Source: Alphaproteobacteria bacterium | GTDB taxonomy: Bacteria; Pseudomonadota; Alphaproteobacteria; Caulobacterales; Parvularculaceae | Length of the DNA: 64,000 bases | Direction: 5' to 3' | Assembly: GCA_016125425.1 (NCBI GenBank) | Contig: WGLT01000010.1 | Location: 1-64,000, forward strand | Shown here: positions 17,573-27,233 of the stretch, piece by piece | How the letters are laid out: every line of letters begins with the position of its first letter | Numbering within the stretch: position 1 is the first letter of the stretch | The notes under the pieces: generated by a model | Told to the model about the DNA's origin: nothing | Databases searched by the model: none | Seen by the model: the letters and a program-made list of their open reading frames with translations, nothing else | Made by a program: the position numbers and the translations under genes

Positions 17573-18550
17573 ATGAACGTCCAGCCGAAAATCCCCGAGA
17601 CCCAGCCGGCGCAAGCGGGCGCCGTCGCGATTTCGGCGCGCGGGCTGCGTAAGGTCTACGCCGGCACGAAGCGTTCGCCGCAAAAGGAAGCGCTGAAGGG
17701 CGTCGACCTCGATATTCCGCGAGGGTCGATTTTCGGCCTGCTGGGACCCAACGGCGCCGGCAAGTCGACTTTCATCAATATTCTCGCCGGTCTTGTGAAC
17801 AAGACCGAGGGCGACGTCTCGATCTGGGGTTTCGACATCGACAGGAACCCGCGCCAGTCGCGCGCTTCGATCGGCGTCGTCCCGCAAGAGATCAATATGG
17901 ACGTCTTCTTCACGCCGAAAGAAGCGCTCGACATTCAGGCGGGGCTCTACGGCGTGCCGAAATCTGAGCGACGGACGATGGACATCCTTCGCGCGCTCGG
18001 TCTTGAGGACAAGGCGGACGCCTATGTGCGAATGCTGTCGGGCGGCATGAAGCGGCGCCTCCTCGTCGCCAAGGCGATGGTGCACAATCCTCCGATCCTC
18101 ATTCTGGACGAACCGACCGCCGGCGTCGACATCGAGCTTCGCAAGCAGCTCTGGGACCATGTTCTCGGCCTGCATGCGCAGGGCGTCACTATCGTTCTGA
18201 CGACGCATTACCTCGAAGAAGCCCAGGAGCTCTGCGACCGCATCGCGATCATTCATCAAGGCGAAGTCGTCGCCTGCGAGCCGACGGAAAAACTGATCGC
18301 CTCGCTCGATAACAAGACGCTCGTGGTGACGCCGCTGGAGCCGCTTTCCTCCGCGCCGGATCTGTCGCCTTTCGGCTGCGAATTGCGGTCCGACGGCCAG
18401 CTCGCCATCCCCTATCAACCGAGCAAGGCGCAGGTCGCCTATATTCTCGAGCGGCTATCGGCGGCGGGGGTGCGCGTCAAGGATCTCTCGACGGTCGAGG
18501 CCGACCTCGAAGACGTCTTCCTGAAACTGACCTACAATTCCGGACGCTGA
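17573..18550 (+). CDS. ABC transporter ATP-binding protein (YadG-like)
   Basis: 325 residues. Walker A is GPNGAGKS (58-65), the signature is LSGGMKR (155-161), Walker B is ILILDEP (175-181) and the H-loop is TTHYLEEAQ. The sequence is closest in look to YadG-type ATPases that pair with a short ABC-2 permease. No permease lies beside it, but an orphan six-segment ABC-2 permease occurs at 51897-52754. The ATG at 17573 is preferred over the open frame start at 17513 because AAGGAA lies 11 bases upstream. Its last 19 bases overlap the convergent acyltransferase gene. Confidence 0.9.
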   Translation: MNVQPKIPETQPAQAGAVAISARGLRKVYAGTKRSPQKEALKGVDLDIPRGSIFGLLGPNGAGKSTFINILAGLVNKTEGDVSIWGFDIDRNPRQSRASIGVVPQEINMDVFFTPKEALDIQAGLYGVPKSERRTMDILRALGLEDKADAYVRMLSGGMKRRLLVAKAMVHNPPILILDEPTAGVDIELRKQLWDHVLGLHAQGVTIVLTTHYLEEAQELCDRIAIIHQGEVVACEPTEKLIASLDNKTLVVTPLEPLSSAPDLSPFGCELRSDGQLAIPYQPSKAQVAYILERLSAAGVRVKDLSTVEADLEDVFLKLTYNSGR

Positions 18551-19434
18551 CTGATTCGCCAAGGCCGGCCCGCCGGCACGTCCTCGGCGGCGTGCCGGCG
18601 CAGCATTTCCGCGGCCTCCTGCGAATTGTGCGGCAATTCTTCCGGCGCGATCGCGGCCCCGAAGCGAATCTCAAATCGCTTGCCGCGCTTGTTCAGGAGT
18701 TCGTGGAACAGCGTGATGTCGCGCAGCTCCGTATTCAGTTTCCAGAACCAGTAATAGAGCCGAGAATTGCGCGCGCTCATATGCGCCGGCACGACAGGAG
18801 CGCGGAATTTCCGCGCAAAGGTCGCAACCGACGCAAGCCAGGGCTGCTCCGTCTGCTCGCCCCGCTCATTCATGTATGCGATGCGCCCGGACGGAAACAG
18901 AACGACGCACCGTTCGCTTTCAAAGGCGGCGGCGGCGCTGGCGAGCGTCTCGCGCGAGCGCTCGCGCGTTCGCTTCGACTGCACCCATTCAACGGGGATC
19001 AGAAGATCGCCGAGACGCGGATTGACGCGCATTGCGTCGCGATTGGCGAAAAATATGAGATCCTCGCGCAGGCTTTTCAGCGCGTCATACATCGCGATGC
19101 CGTCCGGAATGCCGGTCGGATGCGTCGAGGCGATAATTATCGGCCCGGTCGCGGGAATATGCTCAAGGCCCGTCGCGACAACCTCGAGATCGAGAAAGCC
19201 GCTCATGAAATCGAAGACCTCGCGCGCGGACAAGTCGACGATCGAGTCGGCCATCCGCACGGCGTCGCGATGGCGAAGCAGGGGATAGAGCACGCCGCGA
19301 TAGACCGGCCAGAACGGCGAGGCGCGAAGGCGCTGACAGCGCTCCTCGATGAGAATGTCGACAATATGCTTTTGCGCTTCCGCCCCCCCTGGAACGGACG
19401 AAACCGCATCTGTCAAACCGCCGCCTGGCGCCAT
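18532..19434 (-). CDS. Lysophospholipid-type acyltransferase (PlsC superfamily)
   Basis: 300 residues. The acyltransferase core has IIIASTHPTGIPDG (block I), in which the catalytic His and Asp are separated by five residues rather than the usual four, then FFANRDAMRVNPRLGDLLIP (block II) and CVVLFPSGRIAYM (block III, F-P-S-G-R). It should esterify a lysophospholipid, glycerol-phosphate or related acceptor at the inner membrane. The spacing variation is known from H-P-x-G-x-x-D subfamilies. The gene lies alone, divergent from the Sel1-hydroxylase gene and overlapping the 3-prime end of the ABC ATPase on the other strand. Confidence 0.85.
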   Translation of the reverse strand: MAPGGGLTDAVSSVPGGAEAQKHIVDILIEERCQRLRASPFWPVYRGVLYPLLRHRDAVRMADSIVDLSAREVFDFMSGFLDLEVVATGLEHIPATGPIIIASTHPTGIPDGIAMYDALKSLREDLIFFANRDAMRVNPRLGDLLIPVEWVQSKRTRERSRETLASAAAAFESERCVVLFPSGRIAYMNERGEQTEQPWLASVATFARKFRAPVVPAHMSARNSRLYYWFWKLNTELRDITLFHELLNKRGKRFEIRFGAAIAPEELPHNSQEAAEMLRRHAAEDVPAGRPWRISQRPEL

Positions 19435-19515
19435 AAGCTTTCAGTCCGGCAAGAGCGATCGCCGATTTTTCGACGCCGCTTCGCCTGTCCGTTCTTTCTT
19501 CTAGCAAGGGAACGC

Positions 19516-20598
19516 ATGCAAGAGATTAAAGCCTTGGAAGCGGCGGCTGAAGCTGGCGACGCCGCAGCGCAATATCGACTCGCCGCCATGCTTAGCCAGA
19601 CGGGTGAAAAGGCGCGCGCCGCGCACTGGCTCTCGCTTGCGGCCTCCTCCGGCCATCCTGGCGCGCTCTATACGCGCGCGACCGAATTGCTCGCCCGCCC
19701 GCCCGCGCAGATGGCGCCGGCCGAGGCCGCGTCCATGCTCGAAAGAGCCGCCGCCAAGGGCGGGGCCGCGGCGGCGATGCAGCTTTCCGTTCTCGTCGCG
19801 CTCGGCTTGGGCGCCACCCGCGACTGGCCGCGCGCGGTCGGGCTGCTCTCGCGCGCGGCGAAGGCGGGCCATCCGGCCGCGGCGCGGGCGTTCCGCGCTC
19901 TCGGCGCGGTCTGCGGCGCCGGCGGACGCGCCGACGCGCCTATTGAATTCGCTGCGATCGAGGACGCCGCGCGCGCTTTCGCGCCGCAAAGGCGGCCAAG
20001 CGAAAGCGTTCATGATTCGCCCGAAATATCAGTTTACAGAGGACTCCTCGCGCCATTCGAATGCGCCTATGTCGCGCAGGCGGCCCGTCCCATCCTGACG
20101 CCATCCGCCGTCGTCGATCCCGCGCGCTCGGGCGCGGTCGAGGCGACCTACAGGACTTCGGACGGAGCGACGATCGGGCTTCTCGATCTCGACCTTGCGC
20201 TGATCGCCATCGACCGCAAGCTTTGCGCGGCCGTCGGCGTTCCTTTTGAGAACGCTGAACTGATGGGCGTCCTTCGTTATCGGCCAGGCGAGGAATACAA
20301 GCCGCATCACGACTGCCTGCCCGAAGACGCGAAAGACTATTCCGAAGTGCGCCGCACCGGACAGAGAACACGCACGCTGCTCGTCACTCTGAATGAAAAT
20401 TTCGAGGGCGGCGAAACGATATTTCCGCGCCTCGGCGTCAGCTTCCGCGGCCGCGCGGGCGACGCGCTCTTGTTTCAGAACGCCGACGAAAACGACCGGC
20501 CCATTCCTGACAGCCGGCACGCAGGCGCGCCCGTAACGGCCGGCGAAAAGTGGATGCTCACGCTCTGGATTCGGAGCAAACGCTTCTGGTTCTGGTGA
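19516..20598 (+). CDS. Sel1-repeat protein fused to a prolyl 4-hydroxylase domain
   Basis: 360 residues. Residues 1-130 form Sel1-like repeats (for example EAGDAAAQYRLAAML, AAKGGAAAAMQLSVLVALG, AAKAGHPAAARAFRALG). Residues 170-355 form a 2-oxoglutarate/Fe(II) dioxygenase: the iron ligands are His264 and Asp266 in YKPHHD and His335 in SRHAGAPV, and Lys345 in GEKWMLTLWIR binds 2-oxoglutarate. FEGGETIFPRLG and GDALLFQN are typical of prolyl 4-hydroxylases. It probably hydroxylates a protein proline, the repeats holding the target. A long open frame runs upstream to 18592, but the ATG at 19516 with AAGGG 8 bases upstream starts exactly at the repeat region. Confidence 0.88.
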   Translation: MQEIKALEAAAEAGDAAAQYRLAAMLSQTGEKARAAHWLSLAASSGHPGALYTRATELLARPPAQMAPAEAASMLERAAAKGGAAAAMQLSVLVALGLGATRDWPRAVGLLSRAAKAGHPAAARAFRALGAVCGAGGRADAPIEFAAIEDAARAFAPQRRPSESVHDSPEISVYRGLLAPFECAYVAQAARPILTPSAVVDPARSGAVEATYRTSDGATIGLLDLDLALIAIDRKLCAAVGVPFENAELMGVLRYRPGEEYKPHHDCLPEDAKDYSEVRRTGQRTRTLLVTLNENFEGGETIFPRLGVSFRGRAGDALLFQNADENDRPIPDSRHAGAPVTAGEKWMLTLWIRSKRFWFW

Positions 20599-20602
20599 AT
20601 CC

Positions 20603-21313
20603 CTAGTCGAGCTCGCCGCGCTGCAATTCCGACAGGACGCGGCATCCGTCCTTGGCGAGCGACAGAAGCGCCTGGAATTGTTCTTCGGAGAATGGCGCGC
20701 CTTCGGCGGTCGCTTGCACTTCGACCAGCCCGCCAGACCCTGTGATGACGAAATTCGCATCCGTATGCGCGGCCGAATCCTCCGCATAGTCGAGATCGAG
20801 AACCGGCGCGCCTTCGACAATGCCGCAAGAAATCGCAGCGACTGAATCCGTCAGCGGATTGGTCTTGATAACGCCGTTGGCGAGCGCCCAGTCGAAGCAT
20901 TCTGCAAGCGCGACCCAGCCGCCCGTGATCGCCGCCGTGCGCGTGCCGCCGTCCGCCTGGATGACGTCGCAATCGATCAGGATCTGGCGTTCGCCGAGCG
21001 CTTTCAGATTGACGACGGCGCGCAAGGACCGGCCGATAAGGCGCTGGATCTCCTGCGTGCGGCCGGACTGGCCGCCTTTCGCCTCGCGCTTCATGCGCTC
21101 GGTGGTCGAGCGCGGCAGCATGCCGTATTCGGCCGTAACCCAGCCCCGCCCCTGCCCTCTTAACCATGGCGGCGTCGTTTCATCCCAGCTCGCCGTGCAG
21201 AGAACATGCGTGTCGCCAAACTTGACGAGACAGGATCCTTCGGCGTGTTTTGCGACGCCGCGCTCGAGCGAGATGGCGCGTAATTCATTGAATGTGCGGC
21301 CCGACGGGCGCAT
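20603..21313 (-). CDS. rph: Ribonuclease PH
   Basis: 236 residues starting [20 protein letters not shown], the invariant family N-terminus. The phosphate/tRNA region [17 protein letters not shown] and the metal site [20 protein letters not shown] are complete, as is [10 protein letters not shown]-like [19 protein letters not shown]. It removes nucleotides from tRNA 3-prime ends by phosphorolysis. The frame is open to 21343, but the conserved N-terminus fixes the ATG at 21313. Rph and the hrcA-grpE pair are commonly divergent neighbours in alphaproteobacteria; here an unrelated membrane-protein gene lies in between. Confidence 0.95.
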   Translation of the reverse strand: MRPSGRTFNELRAISLERGVAKHAEGSCLVKFGDTHVLCTASWDETTPPWLRGQGRGWVTAEYGMLPRSTTERMKREAKGGQSGRTQEIQRLIGRSLRAVVNLKALGERQILIDCDVIQADGGTRTAAITGGWVALAECFDWALANGVIKTNPLTDSVAAISCGIVEGAPVLDLDYAEDSAAHTDANFVITGSGGLVEVQATAEGAPFSEEQFQALLSLAKDGCRVLSELQRGELD

Positions 21314-21443
21314 GAGCGACTCCTGTTGGAAGCAAGGCCACACGCCTAATCTCCCCGCGCGGGAATGTCGAGCCGAATGCTTTTCTTTCGCGGCGACGGG
21401 CTGTTATGCTCCAGGCCCGTCGCGCCGCGCAGTGGGGAGCCGG

Positions 21444-22415
21444 ATGCCGATACGCGCTTTTGTCGCCGCTCTTGTCGCCGCAGGATTTCTCGCCGCGGGC
21501 GGCTATTTCATCCTGCATCAGTCCGGCGCAGCCCCTTCCGATTTCATCGCGCTCCTCATGCATGGCGCGCCGGACGGCGCGCTGCTCTGCCGCATCGCGG
21601 GCTGGGCTTCGGTCGTCTTTGCGGCGCTGACGATACTCGCCGCGCTGGTCCTGTTCGCGCCGGCCGATGACGACGAAGATGATGACGAAGGCCGGCGGCC
21701 GGGATGGGTCGCGCTGGTTCTGCTCGCCGTCGCGCTGGCGTTTTTCTGGTTCGCGCTGCGCTGCGGCCAGAGCGTCGAGCCCACAAAGCCGCAAGTCGTC
21801 ACGCAAAAGGTCGAACCGCCGCCGGCCGAACCCGCCCAGGCGGCGCCCGCGCCGAAAAAACCCGCGCTCGCTACCCGCGCGACTTCGTTCAAATGGGACT
21901 ACATGATCCCCCTGATCGACCCCGACGGCGGCTATCATCAATCGCCGAAAATGGCGAAAGCGCTCGAGGACATGTTCCCGGCGGCTGATCCGGACGGTTC
22001 GGTCGCCGCAATGCTGTGCGGCAAGGCCTGGGTCGCGTTCACCGGGTCCTCGTCCGAAGAAGGCCCGCCCGAACGCAATGAACGCCGCGCGCGCGTGCGC
22101 GCCGACCTCGTTCTTGCAGCGGCTCAGAAATGGCTGGCGGCGCATCCGGGCTGCGCAGCGCCGGTTCTGCTCGGCGTCGATCTCGGCCAGCATGTCTTCA
22201 CCGTGGCGACTTCGCCCGAGGCGACCGCCTATCAGCGCCAGATTCTGATGCTCTCGCGCGACCGCGCCGACGCGGGCGAGACCGTGACGGCCGATGAGGC
22301 CGAAAACGAGCTGTCGGCCTTTCTCGCCGACCCGGACAATGTGATCCGCTTCCTGGCGGGCCGGCGCTTCATGCGGGCGCCCAAAGTCTATCTCGCCGCC
22401 GAAAACCCTGCCTGA
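21444..22415 (+). CDS. Unrecognised membrane protein with C-terminal globular domain
   Basis: 323 residues. The N-terminus has one membrane segment (6-25), a second pair follows near WASVVFAALTILAALVLFAP and GWVALVLLAVALAFFWFALR, and these are separated by a very acidic loop (ADDDEDDDEG). A Pro/Ala-rich linker (about 118-142) leads to a soluble domain of about 180 residues beginning SFKWDYMIPLIDPDGGYH. Within it, FTGSSSEEGPPERNERRARVR followed by VLLGVDLG is loosely reminiscent of an OmpA-like helix/strand arrangement, but the key Asp and Arg motif is not convincing. The ATG at 21444 follows GGGGAG. I do not recognise the family. Confidence 0.65.
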   Translation: MPIRAFVAALVAAGFLAAGGYFILHQSGAAPSDFIALLMHGAPDGALLCRIAGWASVVFAALTILAALVLFAPADDDEDDDEGRRPGWVALVLLAVALAFFWFALRCGQSVEPTKPQVVTQKVEPPPAEPAQAAPAPKKPALATRATSFKWDYMIPLIDPDGGYHQSPKMAKALEDMFPAADPDGSVAAMLCGKAWVAFTGSSSEEGPPERNERRARVRADLVLAAAQKWLAAHPGCAAPVLLGVDLGQHVFTVATSPEATAYQRQILMLSRDRADAGETVTADEAENELSAFLADPDNVIRFLAGRRFMRAPKVYLAAENPA

Positions 22416-22467
22416 GGCTCTTTTGGGGCGACAGAGCTTGACGCTATTCCTATATCTGGACTGACCT

Positions 22468-23496
22468 ATGAGCGTGCTCAACGAAATCGACGCGCGGTCG
22501 CGCGAGATCTTCCGCCAGCTCGTCGAGACCTATTTGAGGACCGGCGAGCCCGTCGGCTCGCGCACGCTGAGCCAGGACCCGGGCATCGCCGTCTCGGCGG
22601 CGACGATCCGCAATGTCATGGCGGATCTCACCGAGCTCGGGCTTCTCCAGGCGCCGCATGTCTCGGCCGGGCGCGTGCCGACCGAGGTCGGTCTTCGCCT
22701 CTTCGTCGACAGCCTCCTGCAGATCGGCGACCTGTCCGATGATGAGCGCCGGGCCATCGAAGAATCGCCCGACGCCGATTCGATGGATCAGGTCCTCGAA
22801 GACGCCGCAGCCAAGCTCACCGGCCTCACCCATTCGGCGAGCCTCGTCGTCACGCAGAAAGCCGAAGCGCCGCTGCGCCATATCGAATTCGTTTCCGCCG
22901 GCCCCGGTTCGACGCTCGTCGTTCTCGTCTTCGAGGACGGACGCGTCGAAAACCGTCTGATGAAAACCCCGGAAGGCGTGCTTTCGTCATCGCTGGTCTC
23001 AGCCGGAAACTATCTCTCGGCAAGACTCCGCGGCCGGACGATCTCGGAGGCGCAGAAGCTGATCGAGCGCGACATCGAGCGCGACAGGGCCGAGCTCGAC
23101 ACGCTTACGACCCGCCTGATCGAAGCAGGCGTGGCCGAACTTTCCGGCGGCTCCGGTTCGACCCTGATCGTGCGCGGCGCCGGCCGCCTTCTCGATGAAG
23201 CGACGGAGCAGGACCTTGAACGCGTGCGGCTGCTGTTCGACGATCTCGAACGCAAAGAGGAAGTGATCGAACTGCTCAGCGCGGCGAAAAACGCCGAAGG
23301 CGTCAAAATCTTCATCGGCTCGGAAAACCGTCTTTTCTCGCTCTCCGGCTCTTCGGTGATCGTCGCGCCCTATCGCCACCAGAGCCGGAAAATCGTCGGC
23401 GTCCTGGGCGTGGTCGGGCCGACGCGGCTCAACTATGCGCGGGTGATCCCGATCGTCGATTACACAGCGGAAGTCGTCTCACGGATGTTGAAATAA
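22468..23496 (+). CDS. hrcA: Heat-inducible transcription repressor HrcA
   Basis: 342 residues. The winged-helix N-terminus reads YLRTGEPVGSRTLSQ and VSAATIRNVMADLTELGLLQ, followed by PHVSAGRVPTEVGLRLFVD, all diagnostic of HrcA. The C-terminal GAF-like region ends with VIVAPYRHQSRKIVGVLGVVGPTRLNYARVIPIVDY, also conserved. HrcA binds CIRCE operators and represses groESL until GroEL can no longer fold it. No CIRCE sequence was seen in this window, in agreement with groESL being elsewhere. The gene lies 53 bp after the membrane-protein gene and is followed by grpE. Confidence 0.95.
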   Translation: MSVLNEIDARSREIFRQLVETYLRTGEPVGSRTLSQDPGIAVSAATIRNVMADLTELGLLQAPHVSAGRVPTEVGLRLFVDSLLQIGDLSDDERRAIEESPDADSMDQVLEDAAAKLTGLTHSASLVVTQKAEAPLRHIEFVSAGPGSTLVVLVFEDGRVENRLMKTPEGVLSSSLVSAGNYLSARLRGRTISEAQKLIERDIERDRAELDTLTTRLIEAGVAELSGGSGSTLIVRGAGRLLDEATEQDLERVRLLFDDLERKEEVIELLSAAKNAEGVKIFIGSENRLFSLSGSSVIVAPYRHQSRKIVGVLGVVGPTRLNYARVIPIVDYTAEVVSRMLK

Positions 23497-23549
23497 CCCC
23501 TCCCTCCGCGTACATGGCGAACGGCTTTACGACATCCCGGAAGGACGCG

Positions 23550-24161
23550 ATGACGGACGAAACCCATCAGACGGACGATGAAAAATCCGCGCCAGAGGCC
23601 GGCGCCGCCGAGGAGAGCGGGCAGGACGCGCGCGCCGAGCTTGAGGCCGCGCGCGCTGAAATCGCCGAACTCAATGACCGCATCCTGCGTCTGGCCGCCG
23701 AGCTTGAGAACACGCGCCGGCGCGCCGAGCGCGAAAAGCAGGACGCCTCGCGTTACGCGATCGCGAATTTTGCGCGCGATATGCTGAACGTCGCCGACAC
23801 ATTCGAGCGGGCGCTTGCCGCCGCGCCGGCCGATGACGGCTCGGCTTCGGGCGAGACGATCGCCGCCTTCGTCTCCGGTCTCAAACTCGCCGACAAGGAC
23901 CTGATGGCTGCGCTCGAGCGTCATGGCGTCAAACGCATCAATCCGGTCGGAGAAAAATTCGACCCGCATCTCCATCAGGCGGTCGCGCAGGCGCCGGGCC
24001 CCGCGCCGGCCGGCTTCGTGCTCGAAGTCGCCCAGCCGGGCTTCGTCATCGGCGAACGCGTCTTGCGCGCGGCCATGGTTATTGTCTCAAGCGGGCCGGT
24101 CGACAATCCGAAAGAAGACGAAAGCGGCTCGAACGGCGTTCATTTCGACACGCGGGTGTGA
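23550..24161 (+). CDS. grpE: Nucleotide exchange factor GrpE
   Basis: 203 residues. An acidic N-terminus leads into the long dimerising helix (EIAELNDRILRLAAELENTRRR, shown here only as a region near residues 45-66), then ARDMLNVADTFERAL and the C-terminal beta-domain with GVKRINPVGEKFDPHLHQAV and VLEVAQPGFVIGERVLRAAMV. GrpE releases ADP from DnaK during the chaperone cycle. The ATG at 23550 has a GGAAGGA site; the frame is open from 23514. It follows hrcA by 53 bp. DnaK and DnaJ are not in the window, a usual split in this group. Confidence 0.95.
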   Translation: MTDETHQTDDEKSAPEAGAAEESGQDARAELEAARAEIAELNDRILRLAAELENTRRRAEREKQDASRYAIANFARDMLNVADTFERALAAAPADDGSASGETIAAFVSGLKLADKDLMAALERHGVKRINPVGEKFDPHLHQAVAQAPGPAPAGFVLEVAQPGFVIGERVLRAAMVIVSSGPVDNPKEDESGSNGVHFDTRV

Positions 24162-24194
24162 GCCTGAGAGCGCACAGGCAAGGGGGAGGCGGCG

Positions 24195-25454
24195 ATGCTG
24201 ACGAAAAGAGGATTGTTCAAGCTCGCCGGCGCCGCCGGGCTCGCCGCCGCATCGACCGGAGCGCGCGCTGCGGCTGCGGCTACGGCGCCGTCTCCAACGC
24301 TCAAGAAGATGACCGCCGGCGTCAAGCCGATCTCCGTCGAAGAGCGCCTGCAACGCATCGACCGGGCCCAGCGCCTCATGCGCGAGCACGGCCTCAACGC
24401 GCTCATTCTGGAGCCCGGCTCCGCCATGGTCTATTTCACCGGCATTCGCTGGCGGCGGTCCGAACGCTTTACCGGCGTCGTTATTCCGCGAGAGGGCGAG
24501 ATCGGCGTCGTCACGCCCTATTTCGAAGAACCGTCCGTGCGCGAGAGCATGACTTTCGGCGACGACGTCCGGCCCTGGAACGAAGATCAAAATCCGTTCG
24601 AATTCGTCGCCGGCGTTTTGAAGGATCGCGGCCTGAAATCCGGAAAGCTCGGCTTTGAGGAGACGGTCCGCTATTTCATCGTCGACGGCGTGACGAAAGC
24701 GGCGCCGAAATTCAAGCCGGCGAACGGCGCGTCCGTGACCCGCGGCTGCCGCATGATCAAATCGCCCGCCGAAATCGCCCTGATGCAGATCGCGAATGAC
24801 ATCACTCTGGCGGCGCTTCGCCATTGTCACGCCAATATCGAGAAAGGCATGAGCGCGCAGGACATAGCGGCGATGATGGACGACGCGACCAGGGCGCTGG
24901 GCGGCGCGCCGGAGTTCGCGCTCGTCCTTCTCAATGAAGCGAGCGCCTATCCGCACGGTTCGAAAAAACCGCAGATCGTCGAAGACGGCGGCGTCGTGCT
25001 GATGGATTGCGGCTGCTCGGTCGAGGACTATCAGTCGGACATTACGCGCACCTGGGTTTTCGGCGAGCCGACGAAAAAGCAGCGCGACGTCTGGAACACC
25101 GTCAGGCGCGGTCAGGAAATCGCGCTCGAAGCCGCCCGGATCGGCGCGCCGGCCGGCGGCGTCGACGACGCGGTGCGCGCTTATTACGAATCCCTTGGTT
25201 ACGGTCCGGGATACAAAACACCGGGCCTGCCGCACCGCACCGGTCACGGCATCGGGATGGACGGGCATGAGCCCCCTTATTTCGTGCACGGAGATATGAC
25301 GCCGTTGGCGCCGGGCATGTGTTTCTCGAACGAGCCGGGCCTCTACGCCTTTGGCGAGTTCGGCGTGCGCCTCGAGGATTGTCTGCACATGAGCGAAGAC
25401 GGCCCGAAGCTTTTTTCGGGCCTCGCGCCGTCTATCGAAAATCCGATCGGCTAG
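24195..25454 (+). CDS. M24-family peptidase (Xaa-Pro aminopeptidase/creatinase type)
   Basis: 419 residues. The N-terminus ([20 protein letters not shown] then TGARAAA) looks like an export signal and resembles a Tat-type leader, although it lacks the twin arginine. A creatinase N-domain (about 40-170) is followed by the pita-bread fold. The five metal ligands are seen in [27 protein letters not shown] and RLEDCL. It should cleave peptides with proline at the second position, or related substrates, outside the cytoplasm. The start has GGGGGAGG 6 bases upstream. Its stop overlaps the convergent pckA stop by 4 bases. Confidence 0.9.
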   Translation: MLTKRGLFKLAGAAGLAAASTGARAAAAATAPSPTLKKMTAGVKPISVEERLQRIDRAQRLMREHGLNALILEPGSAMVYFTGIRWRRSERFTGVVIPREGEIGVVTPYFEEPSVRESMTFGDDVRPWNEDQNPFEFVAGVLKDRGLKSGKLGFEETVRYFIVDGVTKAAPKFKPANGASVTRGCRMIKSPAEIALMQIANDITLAALRHCHANIEKGMSAQDIAAMMDDATRALGGAPEFALVLLNEASAYPHGSKKPQIVEDGGVVLMDCGCSVEDYQSDITRTWVFGEPTKKQRDVWNTVRRGQEIALEAARIGAPAGGVDDAVRAYYESLGYGPGYKTPGLPHRTGHGIGMDGHEPPYFVHGDMTPLAPGMCFSNEPGLYAFGEFGVRLEDCLHMSEDGPKLFSGLAPSIENPIG

Positions 25455-27046
25455 GCCTTCGGCGCCGCCTTTCGCACGTCGTCCGAAACAAAGGGCGCGA
25501 AGGCTTCGAAATTCTCGGCGAACATTCTCGCCAGCTTTCCGGCCTGCGCGTCGTAGTCGGCCTGACTGCGCCAGCCGTCGCGCGGGCGAAGAAGACGCGC
25601 ATCGACGCCCGGCGCGCTGCGCGGGATTTCAAATCCGAAGACCGGATCCTTCTCCATCGCCGCATCATTGAGCGAGCCGTCGAGCGCGGCGGCGAGCAGC
25701 GCGCGCGTCGCCTTGATCGGCATCCGCTCGCCGACGCCGAAAGGCCCGCCGGCCCATCCGGTGGAAACGAGCCAGCAGGATGCGCCACGGCGCTCGATCT
25801 GCTCGCCGAGAAGCGCGCCGTAAACGGAAGGATGGCGCGGCATGAAGGGCGCGCCGAAACAGGCGGAGAAGGTCGCTTGCGGCTCCCTGCCCAATCCTTT
25901 TTCGGTGCCCGCGACTTTCGCCGTATAGCCTGAGAGAAACATATACATCGCCTGCTCGGGCGTTAGGCGCGCGATCGGCGGCATAACGCCGAAGGCGTCA
26001 CAAGTCAGCATAATGACATTTTTAGGGTGACCGGTCCGCCCTTCCGCGCTTGCATTCGGAATGAAGTCGATTGGGTAGGCGCCGCGCGAATTTTCCGCAA
26101 GCGTTGCATCGTTGAGATCAAGAATTCGCGTTCTTTCATCCATTACGACGTTTTCGAGCACCGTGCCGAAACGTTTCGTCGTCGCGTAGATTTCAGGTTC
26201 GGCGTCCGGCGAAAGACGGATCATCTTCGCATAACAGCCGCCTTCGAAGTTAAAAAGCCCGTTCGGGCCCCAGCCATGTTCGTCGTCGCCGATGAGCGTA
26301 CGCGCCGGATCAGCAGAAAGCGTCGTCTTGCCGGTTCCGGACAGGCCGAAAAAAATCGCCGGATCATTAGCCTTGCCGACATTCGCCGAGCAATGCATCG
26401 GCATCACGCCCTGCGGCGGCAGCAAGTAATTGAGGATCGTAAAGACCGATTTCTTGATCTCCCCCGCATAGGACGTGCCACCTATCAAAACAAACCGTCG
26501 TTCGAAATCGATGGCGATCACGGTCTTCGACCGGCAGCCATGCCGTTCCGGGTTCGCCTCGAAACTCGGCAGATCGACGATTATGAAGTCGGGCTCGCCC
26601 GCGCCGCGCTGGTCGAGAGGCGGACGCACGAGAAGGTGCTGGATGAACAGGCTGTGCCAGGCGAATTCTGTGAATACGCGGACCTTGATCTGATGTTCGG
26701 GATCGGCGCCGCCGCAAAGATCCTGCGCATAAAGCTCAAGATTGCGCGCATGCGCGAGCATATCGTCATAGAGACGCTGAAACGCGTCCGGCGCCATCGG
26801 GCTGTTATTGTCCCACCAGATCGCGTCGGCGTTCTCCGGCCGGCGGACAATGAACTTGTCCTTCGCCGACCGGCCGGTATGCTCGCCCGTCTTCACGACG
26901 AGCGGGCCTTCGGCGGCGGCCTTGCCTTCGCCGCGGCGCAGCGCATGTTCGTAGAGAGTCGCCGTTGTCAGATTGCGCAAATGCGAAGGCGCCGCGTCGT
27001 CAAAACGCGACAGGGCGGCCGAAGCCGCCTTCAGGGTTACGCTCAT
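25451..27046 (-). CDS. pckA: Phosphoenolpyruvate carboxykinase (ATP)
   Basis: 531 residues. The P-loop is GLSGTGKT (234-241), followed by the second metal motif IGDDEHGW and [12 protein letters not shown]-like [15 protein letters not shown]. Upstream, [11 protein letters not shown] and [10 protein letters not shown] match the oxaloacetate-binding region. It converts oxaloacetate and ATP to phosphoenolpyruvate, the entry to gluconeogenesis. The ATG at 27046 follows GGAGGAAG; the open frame extends further but has no better start. Together with phaZ and aceA it provides the route from acetyl-CoA to sugar. Many alphaproteobacteria control pckA by the ChvG/ChvI pair, which is not present here. 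Confidence 0.96.
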   Translation of the reverse strand: MSVTLKAASAALSRFDDAAPSHLRNLTTATLYEHALRRGEGKAAAEGPLVVKTGEHTGRSAKDKFIVRRPENADAIWWDNNSPMAPDAFQRLYDDMLAHARNLELYAQDLCGGADPEHQIKVRVFTEFAWHSLFIQHLLVRPPLDQRGAGEPDFIIVDLPSFEANPERHGCRSKTVIAIDFERRFVLIGGTSYAGEIKKSVFTILNYLLPPQGVMPMHCSANVGKANDPAIFFGLSGTGKTTLSADPARTLIGDDEHGWGPNGLFNFEGGCYAKMIRLSPDAEPEIYATTKRFGTVLENVVMDERTRILDLNDATLAENSRGAYPIDFIPNASAEGRTGHPKNVIMLTCDAFGVMPPIARLTPEQAMYMFLSGYTAKVAGTEKGLGREPQATFSACFGAPFMPRHPSVYGALLGEQIERRGASCWLVSTGWAGGPFGVGERMPIKATRALLAAALDGSLNDAAMEKDPVFGFEIPRSAPGVDARLLRPRDGWRSQADYDAQAGKLARMFAENFEAFAPFVSDDVRKAAPKA

Positions 27047-27233
27047 TATGTCTTCCTCCCAGAAGCAGCGCCTGTATCGGCGCCGGCGGTCCGCGAAATG
27101 GCTGTTTCGAGGAACGCACGCTCGCTCATAGGCCAAAATCGGGCCGAGATCGAGCCTTTCCGGCTCGCACGCCTTGATCTGCGCTGCGAGGACATGCGAC
27201 ATCCCCATTAACCAAGAAGCGGAGTAACAAGCT

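Noticed and set aside
22416-22467. CIRCE operator or heat-shock promoter before hrcA
   Set aside because: No TTAGCACTC/GAGTGCTAA was found; CTTGAC at 22437 and CCTATAT downstream are too close together for a sigma-32 promoter.
24087-25388. 433-codon open frame on the minus strand
   Set aside because: It is antisense to the M24 peptidase gene and shows no motif of its own.
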